From positions 1,798,001 to 1,862,000 of the forward strand of contig NZ_JADPKK010000022.1 of assembly GCF_023073915.1 (NCBI RefSeq): a DNA stretch of 64,000 nt, written 5' to 3'. This stretch comes from Bradyrhizobium sp. 149. GTDB taxonomy: Bacteria > Pseudomonadota > Alphaproteobacteria > Rhizobiales > Xanthobacteraceae. The translations under genes and the position numbers were made by a program. The notes below the pieces were generated by a model. That model worked only from the letters and a program-made list of their open reading frames with translations, was not told the DNA's origin and ran no database searches. This document shows, in pieces, positions 1 to 9,963 of the stretch; the first letter of the stretch is position 1; the number at the start of each line of letters is the position of its first letter.

Positions 1-566
1 CGCTCGGTGGTGTCGAGAATGCGATCGATGCGGCCGCCGAGGCGTAAAATCTGCGCGGCGAGCAGCCAGAGCAATGGCCCCTGCCCTGCGATCACCGTAG
101 GGCCATCCGGCACCAAGGCTGATGATTTCAGCATGGTCTGCGCGGCCCCTGCGGTCATCACGCCCGGCAGCGTCCAGCCGGGAATCGGAAACGGCCGCTC
201 CAGCGCGCCGGTCGCGAGGATCACGCGCTTCGCCTTGACGAAGGCGGACGCGCCGCCGATCGAGACCGCGATGTCGAGATTGCGGTCGAGGCTCCAGACC
301 GTGGCACGGTGGATGACCTCGGCGTCGCTCGCACGGAGTGCCTGCACGAGCTCGGCGCCCACCCAATAGTCGGCGCCGAGCTGATTGCGCTCGGTCACCG
401 GCGTCGAGTCGATGGCGCGGAACACCTGGCCGCCCGGCCCGACATTCTCGTCAAGCAGCAACGTCGACAGGCCGGCTTCGGAGGACGTCGCAGCAGCAGC
501 GAGGCCAGCGGGCCCAGCCCCGATCACCACGACGTCGTATTCTTCGCGCTCGGGAGCCACAGTCAT
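1..566 (-). CDS. FAD/NAD(P)-dependent oxidoreductase, HcnB/OoxA-like alpha subunit (3' part off the left edge)
   Basis: Minus-strand frame open from an ATG at 566 to the window edge, about 188 residues. The N-terminus (MTVAPEREEYDVVVIGAGPAG) carries the Rossmann dinucleotide motif GAGPAG, then a strand ending LLLDE and a GGQVFR segment. A second motif, LATGALERPFPIPGW, is typical of pyridine-nucleotide-disulfide-type flavoproteins. In HcnB, opine oxidase A and D-hydroxyproline dehydrogenase alpha this is the larger flavin subunit. It overlaps the upstream 2Fe-2S gene by four bases (ATGA), so the subunits are probably translationally coupled. The remainder of the gene lies outside the window. 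Confidence 0.85.
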   Translation of the reverse strand, partial: MTVAPEREEYDVVVIGAGPAGLAAAATSSEAGLSTLLLDENVGPGGQVFRAIDSTPVTERNQLGADYWVGAELVQALRASDAEVIHRATVWSLDRNLDIAVSIGGASAFVKAKRVILATGALERPFPIPGWTLPGVMTAGAAQTMLKSSALVPDGPTVIAGQGPLLWLLAAQILRLGGRIDRILDTTE

Positions 567-859
567 TTTCCGATCTCCCGCTTGCCCTTCTGGATTTCGA
601 TCTGCATGCCTTCGGCGACCGGCACCAGACAGCCCTGTCGGTTGCCGACGCCATCGATGGTGACGAGGCAATCGAAGCACACGCCCATCATGCAATAGGG
701 CAAACGCAGCGCGCCGCTCACCGCAGTCGAACGGCGTGCATCGCAGCTCGAGGCCAGCAGCGCCGCGGAGACGGTGTCGCCCTGCCGCGCCGCGACGGCA
801 ACGCCATCGATGAAGATCTGCACTGGCGGCCGCTTGTCCAGTTCGGATCGTTTGAACAT
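563..859 (-). CDS. (2Fe-2S)-binding small subunit, HcnA / SoxD-like
   Basis: A 98-residue ferredoxin-fold protein. Cysteines at about 56, 61, 64 and 77 (C-x4-C-x2-C with a fourth 13 residues later) match the Fer2_4 family found as the gamma subunit of HcnABC, opine oxidase and D-hydroxyproline dehydrogenase. The start at 859 (MFKRSELDKRPP) is the family N-terminus; an upstream extension in frame has no support. It lies between the DAO-type flavoprotein and the FAD/NAD subunit, overlapping the latter by four bases. It probably passes electrons between the two flavin subunits or to the respiratory chain (inference). Confidence 0.88.
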   Translation of the reverse strand: MFKRSELDKRPPVQIFIDGVAVAARQGDTVSAALLASSCDARRSTAVSGALRLPYCMMGVCFDCLVTIDGVGNRQGCLVPVAEGMQIEIQKGKREIGK

Positions 860-878
860 GTGGGTCCCTTCAATATTC

Positions 879-2015
879 CTAGTAGCCGCTGTTGTTCGCA
901 GCGCCATTGGCGCCAAAACGGCTGGCCGAGAACGCGCCGACCAGCTCCGGCTCAAGCGAACCTTGCGCGACCATCCGCGCGATCTCGAAAGCGTGGTTGG
1001 AGGCGAGCGTTACGCCAGAATGGCAGCAGGCGACGAAGGCGCCGGGATGGGTCTCCGACTGGTCGTAGATCGGAAAGCCGTCCTGCGGCATGACGCGGAT
1101 GCCGGCCCAGCTCCTGACCACGTTGAGCCGCGACAGATGCGGAAACATCCGCTGCGCGCGATCGGTCATCACGGCGCTGATCGAATGCTTCAGCGCGCGA
1201 TCGTCGAGTTCGTCTTCCTTGCTGTCACCGATCATCACCGTGCCCTCGTCGGTCTGGCGGATCGTGGTCAGCGGATGCGGCAGGAACGGCATGGTGCGCT
1301 CGGTCACCACGATCTGACCGCGGGTCGGGCCCATCGGGGCGTAGAGACCGACCATCGGCGCCAGCGTCTGGTTGGCATTGCCGGCGGCGAGCACGATCTT
1401 GGCCGCACGGAGCTCGGCCTGCGGCGTCGTCAGGCGAAACTCGCCTCCGCTCTGGCTAATCGCCGAGACCGGACGCTCCGGAAGATAGTCGATGCTGAAT
1501 GCCTTGAAACCGGTGTGGAACGCACGAAACGTACGCAGCGAATTGACGTGACCGTCGAGCGGGCAATAACTGCCGCCGGACACCTCGGGACCGATCAGCG
1601 GCAGCGACTTCTTCACCTCGGACGCGGAGAGCATCTCCATCTTGTAGTCGGCTGCGCCTGTCTGGTTGTGCATGCGCCTGACCAGCTCGGCGCGCTGGCC
1701 GAATTCGTCCTCACCGAGCGTGAGATGAAAGCCGCCATTCTGCTGAAGAGAGACATCCAGGTCGGTCTGCTGCTTCAGCTCGGAGGCGAGCCGGCTCCAT
1801 GCCTGTGACGCCTGCACGGTCCACACCGTATAGGCCGGCATGCCGAGGCCCTTGCTCTGCACCCAGACCAGCGCAAAGTTGGCACGCGAGGCACGCTTGG
1901 TGATGTCGCCCTCGTCAAGCACAGCGACGCGTCTGCCGAGCCGGCCGAGGCCCCAGGCGATGGCGGAGCCGAGCAATCCGCCGCCGACGACGGCGACGTC
2001 GTAATCTGTTCGCAT
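879..2015 (-). CDS. FAD-dependent amino acid dehydrogenase, DAO family (HcnC/OoxB/beta subunit-like)
   Basis: A 378-residue protein of normal length for the DAO family. The N-terminus has the FAD-binding GxGxxG variant VVGGGLLGSAIAWGL followed by VLDEGD. The C-terminal third contains RSWAGIRVMPQDGFPIYD and ACCHSGVTLA, which resemble the flavin-contacting region of glycine oxidase and D-amino acid dehydrogenase proteins. In this three-gene arrangement it is expected to hold the amine-oxidising site for an imino, N-alkyl or D-amino acid. The exact substrate cannot be read from sequence. It is the first enzyme gene after the ABC permeases (eight-base gap), which links uptake to oxidation. Confidence 0.85.
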   Translation of the reverse strand: MRTDYDVAVVGGGLLGSAIAWGLGRLGRRVAVLDEGDITKRASRANFALVWVQSKGLGMPAYTVWTVQASQAWSRLASELKQQTDLDVSLQQNGGFHLTLGEDEFGQRAELVRRMHNQTGAADYKMEMLSASEVKKSLPLIGPEVSGGSYCPLDGHVNSLRTFRAFHTGFKAFSIDYLPERPVSAISQSGGEFRLTTPQAELRAAKIVLAAGNANQTLAPMVGLYAPMGPTRGQIVVTERTMPFLPHPLTTIRQTDEGTVMIGDSKEDELDDRALKHSISAVMTDRAQRMFPHLSRLNVVRSWAGIRVMPQDGFPIYDQSETHPGAFVACCHSGVTLASNHAFEIARMVAQGSLEPELVGAFSASRFGANGAANNSGY

Positions 2016-2023
2016 GGATTCTC

Positions 2024-2830
2024 CTATCGCCCCGTATCGCCCTTGCCGGCGAGCACACGGTCGAGCCCGTAGAAGCGGTCAAGCAGAATGAGAGCGGTCA
2101 TGGTAACAGCGATCACACAGGCCGAGACTGACGTCACCAGCGGATCGATGTTGTCCTGGATGTAAAGGAACATGCGCACGGGCAGCGTCTCAGTGCCGGG
2201 CGCCGCGAGAAAGACGGTCATGGTGAGATCGTCGAAGGACTGAATGAAGGCGAGCGCCCAGCCGCTGATGACGCCGGGCAGTATCAGCGGCAGCGTGACG
2301 CGGCGGAACAGCGTCCAGCCGCCAGCGCCGAGCGAGACCGCGGCCATCTCGATCGAGAGATCCATGCCGGTCGCTGCCGCGAGCGTCAGCCGCAGCGCGA
2401 ACGGAAACACGATGATGACATGCGCGATGATCAGGGCGGCGAAGCTGCCGCCGAGGCCGGCCGAGGTGAAGAAGCGAAGGAACGCGATGCCGAGCACGAC
2501 GTGCGGGATCATCAGCGGCGACAGGAACAACGCGGCCAGCGCATCGCGGCCGCGGAAGCGATAGCGCGCGATTGCCAGCGCCGCGGGCACCGCGAACAGC
2601 AGTGCCACGAAGGAGGACAGTGCGCCAAGGCCAAGACTGACCCAGAAGGCGTGGATGAATTCGGGATAGTTGCCGATCGCCCTGAACCAGCGCAGCGAAA
2701 AGCCGTTGGTCGGCAGCGACAGAAAGCCCTCGGGCGTGAACGCAACGAGGCAGACCACCAGGATCGGCGCCACCATGACGATGACGAAGATGGTGTGGAA
2801 GATCAGCGCGAGCGGGCCGTTCCGGCTCAT
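2024..2830 (-). CDS. ABC transporter permease, PotC-like
   Basis: A 268-residue inner-membrane permease with about six hydrophobic segments. The binding-protein-dependent transport loop is around residues 165-185 (MAAVSLGAGGWTLFRRVTLP), the EAA motif that docks on the ATPase. The opening TM and the wording of the C-terminal half fit the PotC/YdcV group for spermidine/putrescine, opines and related cations. It overlaps the upstream permease by four bases. Its partners are the PotB-like permease, PotA-like ATPase and periplasmic protein encoded just upstream. The substrate is unproven; the linked dehydrogenase suggests an opine or an unusual amino acid. Confidence 0.9.
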   Translation of the reverse strand: MSRNGPLALIFHTIFVIVMVAPILVVCLVAFTPEGFLSLPTNGFSLRWFRAIGNYPEFIHAFWVSLGLGALSSFVALLFAVPAALAIARYRFRGRDALAALFLSPLMIPHVVLGIAFLRFFTSAGLGGSFAALIIAHVIIVFPFALRLTLAAATGMDLSIEMAAVSLGAGGWTLFRRVTLPLILPGVISGWALAFIQSFDDLTMTVFLAAPGTETLPVRMFLYIQDNIDPLVTSVSACVIAVTMTALILLDRFYGLDRVLAGKGDTGR

Positions 2831-3698
2831 CGGAACACCTCCGCGTAACGGCGCTCGATCAGTGCGTTGCTGCCGACGACGATCAAGACCAGCGCGGCCA
2901 GAAGCAGCGTGGCGACCGCCGCGCCCAGCGGCCAGTTCAGCGTGTTCAGGAATTCGTCATAGGCGAGCGTCGCCGCGACCTTGAGTCGGCGGCCGCCGAT
3001 GATGGCGGGCGTCGCAAACGCACTGGCCGAGAGCGAGAACACGATGATTGCTCCCGACAGCACGCCCGGCATGATCTGCGGCATGATGATGCGGCGGATG
3101 ATGGTCACAGGGCCGGCGCCGAGCGACAACGCGGCATTCTCGATCTGCGGATCGAGCCGCTGCAGCGCCGCCCAGACCGACAGCACCATGAACGGCATCA
3201 TCACATGCGCGAGCGCAACCACCATGCCGGTTTCGGTGAACATGAAGGGAATGGGTGCGCGGATCACACCGGCCGACATCAGCAGCTTGTTGACGAGGCC
3301 GTTGTTGCCGCCGAACAGCAGCGCCCATCCGAGCGTGCGCGCCACCACGGAAATCAGCAGCGGCCCCAGGACGACCAGCAGGAAAACGCTCTTCCAGCGT
3401 CCGCTCATGCGGTTGAGGATGTAGGCTTCGGGCGCACCGAGCACGGCGGTGAGCAGCGTGGTCAGGAGCGCGATGCGAAACGTCCGCCAGAACATCTCGG
3501 CGTAATAGGGATCCGTTACGATCTCGTACCAGTTCTTGAGGATGAAGACGGGCTCGATGCCCTTGTACTGCCCCCAATCGTGGAACGACAGCATCACGGT
3601 CATTGCGAGCGGAATCAGGAGCACGCCGACGAACAGCATCAAAGCGGGCGCCGTCAGGGCCCAGGGCGCACGCACACCGCGTTCCTCGGCGGCTGTGC

Positions 3699-3702
<4 letters not shown>
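2827..3702 (-). CDS. ABC transporter permease, PotB-like
   Basis: A 291-residue permease starting MSTAAEERGVRAPW, chosen because its ATG overlaps the ATPase stop codon (ATGA) and a 14-residue longer reading is unsupported. It has the EAA loop AALSLGAGPVTIIRRIIMPQ and the residue pattern of PotB/HisM-type permeases with about six TM segments. It pairs with the downstream PotC-like permease to form the channel of the importer. Confidence 0.9.
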
Positions 3703-4739
<1,037 letters not shown>

Positions 4740-4762
4740 CGCACTGTCTCCGGTCTGACCGA

Positions 4763-5797
4763 TCAGCGCTCGACCTCGCGATTCCAGCGCTTGGTCCACT
4801 CCTCGCGCTTGTCGTTGATGACCGTCCAGTCCGGATTATAGAGCTTTGCCGCGCGCTCGCCGACCGGCGCCATCTTGCCGAGCTCCGGCGGGATGACCAG
4901 CGATTTCAGCACCGGGCCATAGCCGTAGTCCTTCAGCATCACCAGCTGGATCTTGGGATCGAGCAGCATCTTGACGAAGCTGGAGGCCAGCGGCGAGGCG
5001 TTGGGCTTGGTGATCGGACACGCCGTCGTCAGCAGCGTTGCGGCGCCTTCCTTCGGATAGACGAAGTCGACGGGGAAGCCGGTGTTGGCAAAGCTCTGCA
5101 CGCGGCCGGTGCCCCACACCGCGATCACGGCCTGGCCGGACTGGAACAGCTCGGTCATCTTGCCCGGCGACGGCTCATAGGCGAGCACGTTCGGATTGAT
5201 CTGCTCCTTGAAGATCTTGAAGCCGGAATCGACATTGGACTCGCCGCCGCCGTTCATCTTGGACAGCATCACCAGCGCTTCGAGGCCATAGGTGTTGTTG
5301 ATCGGCGGGATCACGAGCTGCTTGGCGTATTTCGTGTCCTTCAAATCGTTCCAGGAGGTCGGCGGCGCCCAGCCCTTCTCCGCAAACACCTTGGTGTTGT
5401 ACATCAGACCAGTGGCGACGATGCCGATCGCGACCGCGCGATCGTCCTTGAAGCGGGCGGTGTCGTAGAGATCGGCCGGCAGGCCGTCGAGCTTGCCGCA
5501 AAAGCCGAGCTGGATCGCCTGGTACATCGGGCCGTCGTCGACGATGGCGACGTCGATCTGCTGGTTGCCCTTCTGCGCCTGGAGCTTGGCCAGCGTGTCG
5601 GTGGAGTTGCCGGCGACGTACTCGACCTTGACGCCATTCTCCTTCTCGAAGGTCGGGATCACCTCGTCGCGGATGGTCTTCTCGAACGAGCCGCCATAGC
5701 CGGCGACATAGAGCGTCTTTTGCTGGGCCGTGGCGACCGACGGCGTGGCAATGAGAGCCGCGATGCTGACCGCTGTCAGAAGGCGAAAAGTCTTCAT
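4763..5797 (-). CDS. Periplasmic substrate-binding protein of a PotD-like ABC importer
   Basis: A 344-residue protein with a clear Sec signal peptide (MKTFRLLTAVSIAALIATP, cleavage probably after ATAQ). The mature protein begins with the strand TLYVAGYGGSFEKTI and contains YVAGNSTDTLAKL and VAIVDDGP, typical of extracellular solute-binding protein family 1 (PotD/AfuA-like). It is the first gene of the transporter-dehydrogenase operon. A LysR gene diverges from it with about 270 bases between the starts. The frame is open further upstream, but that extension lacks signal-peptide character. Confidence 0.9.
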   Translation of the reverse strand: MKTFRLLTAVSIAALIATPSVATAQQKTLYVAGYGGSFEKTIRDEVIPTFEKENGVKVEYVAGNSTDTLAKLQAQKGNQQIDVAIVDDGPMYQAIQLGFCGKLDGLPADLYDTARFKDDRAVAIGIVATGLMYNTKVFAEKGWAPPTSWNDLKDTKYAKQLVIPPINNTYGLEALVMLSKMNGGGESNVDSGFKIFKEQINPNVLAYEPSPGKMTELFQSGQAVIAVWGTGRVQSFANTGFPVDFVYPKEGAATLLTTACPITKPNASPLASSFVKMLLDPKIQLVMLKDYGYGPVLKSLVIPPELGKMAPVGERAAKLYNPDWTVINDKREEWTKRWNREVER

Positions 5798-6028
5798 GTG
5801 GTCCGATCTCCATACCGGGATGAGGTGACGTGCCGACGAGTCTCGTGGGCTGAACCTGCCGCATTTCCTTCCGCGCGAATCCCGTGTCCGACCAAGGCTC
5901 CGGCCCCTGCTCGGCGGGTTTTGGCGCGATGCGGAGGTTTGAACCCCTCCAATCTGCCGAAAAAGCGGGCTGTCTCCAGCTCTGATGAAAAAGATCGCAA
6001 ACTCTGGCTTCCATCGTCCAATGAATAA

Positions 6029-6047
6029 TGGCACCATCTGCATGCCA
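6029..6047. promoter_or_regulatory. Putative LysR operator (TGGCA-N9-TGCCA dyad)
   Basis: A dyad TGGCA (6029-6033) and TGCCA (6043-6047) lies just ahead of the LysR gene in the spacer shared with the divergent ABC operon. The flanks extend the symmetry imperfectly (ATAA before, GAAT after). Size and position fit a LysR recognition site that would serve both autoregulation and activation of the divergent operon. This is inference from layout only. Confidence 0.4.
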
Positions 6048-6070
6048 GAATGTTATGAATGGAATTCGGG

Positions 6071-6985
6071 ATGGCGCGGATCAATTCGCGGCAGGTGGAG
6101 GCCTTCCGGGCGACGATGCTGACCGGCAGCGTGACTGAGGCGGCGGCGCTGATGAAGGTGACGCAGCCGGCAGTCAGCCGGTTGCTGCGCGACCTCCAGG
6201 CGTTGCTGAAGATGGAGCTGTTCGAACGGCGCGGCACCGGCCTGGTACCGACCGCTGCGGCAATGGCACTCTACACCGAGGTCGAGCGCTCCTTCGTCGG
6301 CCTTGAACGCATCACCGCGGCGGCCGAGGAAATCCGCGGCCGCCGCACCGGCTCACTGCGGATCGCGGCGCTTCCAGCATTGTCGAATGGCTATTTGCCG
6401 CGGCTCACCGGTCACTTCCTGAAGGAGCGGCCCAACCTCAACCTCGCCTTCTTCGGCGTAATCTCGCCGATCGTCGTCGACTGGGTGCTGAACAACCAAT
6501 GCGACATCGGCTTTGCCGAGGTGCCGATCGCGCATTCGGGCCTTCCGACCCAGAAGCTGCCCGCGCCGGCACGCGTCGCCGTGCTGCCGACAGGTCATCG
6601 CCTCGCAGAAAAGGACGTTTTGGAGCCGCACGACTTCGAGGGCGAGACCTTCATCTCGCTGTCGGCGGGATCGTCGAGCCGTCACCTCGTCGACCAGATC
6701 TTCCATCGTCACGATGTCCGCCGCGTGCTGCGGGTCGAGACCGCGCTGTCCGAGATCATGTGCGGCATGGTGTCGTCGGGGCTCGGGGTCGCGATCTGCG
6801 ATCCCTTCACCGCGCAGGAATTTTCCACCCGCGGCGTAGTCGTGCGCCGCTTTCTGCCGCGTATCGACTTCGAATTCTCAGCGGTCTTTCCGGCGCAGCG
6901 CAGCCCGTCGCCGGTGGCGCTGGATCTGGTCGAGACCATGCGCAAGTCGCTCGCCGAATTCGAGGAGGCAGCCCTCAGCCGTTGA
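6071..6985 (+). CDS. LysR-family transcriptional regulator
   Basis: A 304-residue regulator with an N-terminal winged helix-turn-helix at about residues 10-60 (RQVEAFRATMLTGSVTEAA, then VTQPAVSRLLRDLQ) and a LysR substrate-binding domain after it. The start MARINSRQ was chosen as the family N-terminus; an ATG four codons upstream (6059) is possible. It is divergent from the PotABCD-like / dehydrogenase operon and its 3' end overlaps the convergent amidohydrolase gene by 11 bases. It most likely senses the substrate of the adjacent catabolic genes. Confidence 0.9.
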   Translation: MARINSRQVEAFRATMLTGSVTEAAALMKVTQPAVSRLLRDLQALLKMELFERRGTGLVPTAAAMALYTEVERSFVGLERITAAAEEIRGRRTGSLRIAALPALSNGYLPRLTGHFLKERPNLNLAFFGVISPIVVDWVLNNQCDIGFAEVPIAHSGLPTQKLPAPARVAVLPTGHRLAEKDVLEPHDFEGETFISLSAGSSSRHLVDQIFHRHDVRRVLRVETALSEIMCGMVSSGLGVAICDPFTAQEFSTRGVVVRRFLPRIDFEFSAVFPAQRSPSPVALDLVETMRKSLAEFEEAALSR

Positions 6986-8348
6986 ACGCCGCCTGCGCCT
7001 CCGGCAGGTCCCAGATCCTACCGATCGCAGCCGTCCCCGCCGCCGTGATCGCGGCTTCGTCGGCACCAAGATAGCGGCCGGCATCGACCAGCACGCGACC
7101 GTCAACGACGACCTGATCGATATTGGCGCGGTTGGCGAGCGCGATCAGCGCGCGGCGCGGGTCGAACAGCGGCTGAAGATGCGGATGGGTGAGATCGACC
7201 ACAGTAAGGTCGGCGGTCGCGCCGGGCTCGATGCGGCCGAGGTCAGGCCGCTTGATCACGTTGGCGGCGATTGCCGTGTTGGCCTCGATCAGCTCGGGCG
7301 AGTTGGCGACATCGGCGCGCGCTGAGGTGATCTTGGAGATCAGCGAGGCGGCATTGAGCTCGCCGAGCAAATCCATATTGTAGCCATCGGTGCCGACCAC
7401 GGTGCGCACGCCGTGCTCCGCGAACCGGCTGAACGCCGCGGTGACGCCGGCGCGCGCGAACACGCGCGGGCAGTTGAGAACCGTCATGCCGCGCGCGGCC
7501 ATCCGCTTGAGATCGTCGTCGGTGCTGAACATGCAGTGCGCCGCCATCAGATCGGGCGCCAGCAGGCCGAGCCAGTCGAGATATTGCGCCGGCGTGCGGC
7601 CGCCATAGCGCTTGCCGATGGTTTCGACCTCGGTGCGGCTCTGCGCCATGTGCGTCGTGATGGGCACGCCAAGCTCGCGCGCCCGCGCGGCACAGGCCTT
7701 CAACAGATCAGGCCCGCAGGTGTCGGTGGCATGCGGACTCATCGCAAGGCCGATGCGACCGTCGCCACGACCGTTCCAGCGCTGGTAGAGCGCATCCCAT
7801 GTCGCCATGTCGGCGGTGCCGTCATCGCCGGCATAGTGGACCACGCCGTCAGGGCCGGCCTTGGCGTCGGACGTCGAGAACAGATAGGGCGCTCCATAGA
7901 AACGGATGCCCATCTCCTCGGCGGCATCGAACATCTCCGGGATTGAGTTCCGGAACGGCTCCATCACCGTGGTGGCGCCACCCTTCAGGAGTTGAAGGAT
8001 GCCGAGCCGCGCGACCGCCATGCGCTCTTCCGCCGACAGCAGATCCGCGCCGCGCTTGGTCAGGGGCAGCAGCACCGTGTAGACGATGCTCTGATTGTTC
8101 TTGCGGCCATTGCCGTCCTCGGTATGGCTGCGCGCCACCGCTTCCGAGAAGCAGTGATTATGCAGGTTCAACAGGCCTGGCAGAACGAAGCGGCCGGGGC
8201 GGTCGTAAGTTTGATCCGCATGCGGCTTGTCGCGCGTGACCGCCGCGATTGTCTTGCCTTCGACCAGAACCCAGTGGTCGCGCAGCACGTCCTGCGCGCC
8301 GTCCTTGCGTGACAGCACATAGCTGCCGAAGATTGCGATCGTGCTCAT
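6975..8348 (-). CDS. Amidohydrolase, guanine deaminase / TRZ-ATZ-like
   Basis: A 457-residue metal-dependent hydrolase. After the small beta-sandwich start (FGSYVLSR) comes the metal-binding HxH in GLLNLHNHCF at about residues 62-64, further ligand candidates in ITTHMAQSRTE and MAAHCMF, and the aspartate in GTDGYNM. This set identifies the cytosine deaminase / chlorohydrolase branch (guanine deaminase, 8-oxoguanine deaminase, AtzB-like). Such enzymes remove ammonia or an amine from purine, triazine or hydantoin-type rings. It is the last gene of the long operon and overlaps the stop of the binding-protein gene by four bases. The substrate is unknown. Confidence 0.85.
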   Translation of the reverse strand: MSTIAIFGSYVLSRKDGAQDVLRDHWVLVEGKTIAAVTRDKPHADQTYDRPGRFVLPGLLNLHNHCFSEAVARSHTEDGNGRKNNQSIVYTVLLPLTKRGADLLSAEERMAVARLGILQLLKGGATTVMEPFRNSIPEMFDAAEEMGIRFYGAPYLFSTSDAKAGPDGVVHYAGDDGTADMATWDALYQRWNGRGDGRIGLAMSPHATDTCGPDLLKACAARARELGVPITTHMAQSRTEVETIGKRYGGRTPAQYLDWLGLLAPDLMAAHCMFSTDDDLKRMAARGMTVLNCPRVFARAGVTAAFSRFAEHGVRTVVGTDGYNMDLLGELNAASLISKITSARADVANSPELIEANTAIAANVIKRPDLGRIEPGATADLTVVDLTHPHLQPLFDPRRALIALANRANIDQVVVDGRVLVDAGRYLGADEAAITAAGTAAIGRIWDLPEAQAAFNG

Positions 8349-9928
8349 GCGGGGCGTACGTTCCAGAAGACGGCGGTGCCGTCGAGAATGCCGGTGATGG
8401 CTTTGCGATAGGCGGTCGGCTGCTTGTACAGGCCGATCGGAATATAAGGGATTTCCTGGAAAGCCACTGCCTGGATCTCACGGCAGACGCGCTGCTGCTC
8501 GGCAAGCTCGGAGGCCGCCAGCCACTGGCTGCGCAGCCCGCCCATCTTCTCACTCGCATACCAGCCGGCGACCTTGCCCTCGCCCCGGATATTGGTGTTG
8601 CCGGCCGGATTGAGCCAGTCGATGCCCTGCCAGTTGCCGACCGCCGCGCTCCAGCCGCCCTGTCCGATCGGGTCCTTCTTGAGCTGACGCTGCAGCACCA
8701 CGGCAAAATCGAGCCCGGCATATTCGACGTTCATGCCGGCCTTGCGCAGGCTATCGACGGCGATCTCGCCGAGCGGCTTCTGCGCCAGTGAATTGGTGGG
8801 GACGAGCACCACGATCTTCTCGCCATTGTAGCCGGCGGCCTTCAGATCGGCCTTCACCTTGGCGTAGTCGCGCGGGCCGCGGAACACATCGAGGCCAACA
8901 TCGCTCGCCATTGGCGTATTCGGCGCGAAATAGCCGATCGGTGAGACCTGGAAGTTCGGATCGGTACCGGCGACCGCGGTCATGAAGGCGGATTGATCGA
9001 TCGCCCCCAAGAGCGCGCGACGAACGGCAGGGTTGTCGAACGGCGGCTGAAGATGATTGAGGCGCAGCATGCAGGCATAACCCCGGGGATCGAGCACGCG
9101 CGTCTCGATGTCGCCGGCAGCCTTGATGATCGGCAGCAGATCGTGCGGCGTGGTCTCCTGCCAGTCCTGCTCGCCGGTCTGCAGCGCGGCGACGCCGGTA
9201 CCGGCATCGGGCGTGGTGGTCCAGACCACGCGGTCGTAATACACGATCTTCGGACCCGCGGTCCAATCCAGCTTGCCGTCGGTGCGCGGCTGATAGCGCT
9301 CGAACTTGGCATAGGCATTGCGCGCGCCCTGCACGCGCTCGTCGGCGAGATAACGGAACGGACCGCTACCGATCACTTCAGTCAGCGGCTTGAACGGGTC
9401 CTGACTCGCGAGCCGCTCCGGCATGATGAAGCAGGGGTTGATCGCGGCCTTGCCGAGCGCCTGCGGCAACAGCGGGAACGGACGCTTGAGGCGAAAACGG
9501 ATGGTGCGGTCGTCGGCGGCCGAGAGTTCGCCGGTCGCCTCCATCAGCTCACTGCCAAAACCGTCGCGCGCGGCCCAGCGGCGGATGCTCGCGATGCAGT
9601 CGCGGGCGAGCACGCGTTCGCCGTCGTGCCAGAACAGGCCGTCGCGCAAGCTGAGGTCCCATTGCAACCCGTCGCCGGAGACGACGTGGCCCGACAGCAT
9701 CTGCGGCGAGACTTGCAGGGAGGAGCTCATGCCGTAGAGCGTGTCGTAGACCATGAAGCCATGGTTTCGCGACACCTGTGCCGTGGAATAGATGGGGTCG
9801 ACGAAAGCGAGGTCGATGACGGGAATGAATCGCAACGTGGTCTGGGATTCGGCGCGGACGATGCCCGGGAATGACAGCGCTGGCACTGCTGCGGCAGCCT
9901 TGAGGAGCGAGCGGCGGGAGATGGGCAT
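8345..9928 (-). CDS. Peptide/opine-type ABC substrate-binding protein with Tat-like signal
   Basis: A 527-residue family 5 solute-binding protein (DppA/OppA/NikA class). The N-terminus MPISRRSLLKAAAAVPALSF has a twin-arginine motif (SRRSLLK) and a hydrophobic stretch, so Tat export is likely. Internal landmarks include VVSGDGLQWDLSLRDGLFW and GSGPFRYLAD, conserved in this family. No matching DppB/C permeases or ATPase are present nearby, so it either uses a transporter encoded elsewhere or is an extra receptor. It sits between the racemase and amidohydrolase genes in one run of minus-strand genes. Confidence 0.88.
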   Translation of the reverse strand: MPISRRSLLKAAAAVPALSFPGIVRAESQTTLRFIPVIDLAFVDPIYSTAQVSRNHGFMVYDTLYGMSSSLQVSPQMLSGHVVSGDGLQWDLSLRDGLFWHDGERVLARDCIASIRRWAARDGFGSELMEATGELSAADDRTIRFRLKRPFPLLPQALGKAAINPCFIMPERLASQDPFKPLTEVIGSGPFRYLADERVQGARNAYAKFERYQPRTDGKLDWTAGPKIVYYDRVVWTTTPDAGTGVAALQTGEQDWQETTPHDLLPIIKAAGDIETRVLDPRGYACMLRLNHLQPPFDNPAVRRALLGAIDQSAFMTAVAGTDPNFQVSPIGYFAPNTPMASDVGLDVFRGPRDYAKVKADLKAAGYNGEKIVVLVPTNSLAQKPLGEIAVDSLRKAGMNVEYAGLDFAVVLQRQLKKDPIGQGGWSAAVGNWQGIDWLNPAGNTNIRGEGKVAGWYASEKMGGLRSQWLAASELAEQQRVCREIQAVAFQEIPYIPIGLYKQPTAYRKAITGILDGTAVFWNVRPA

Positions 9929-9963
9929 CAAAAGCAGCTCCTGACAGAAAGCATCATTCGTTC

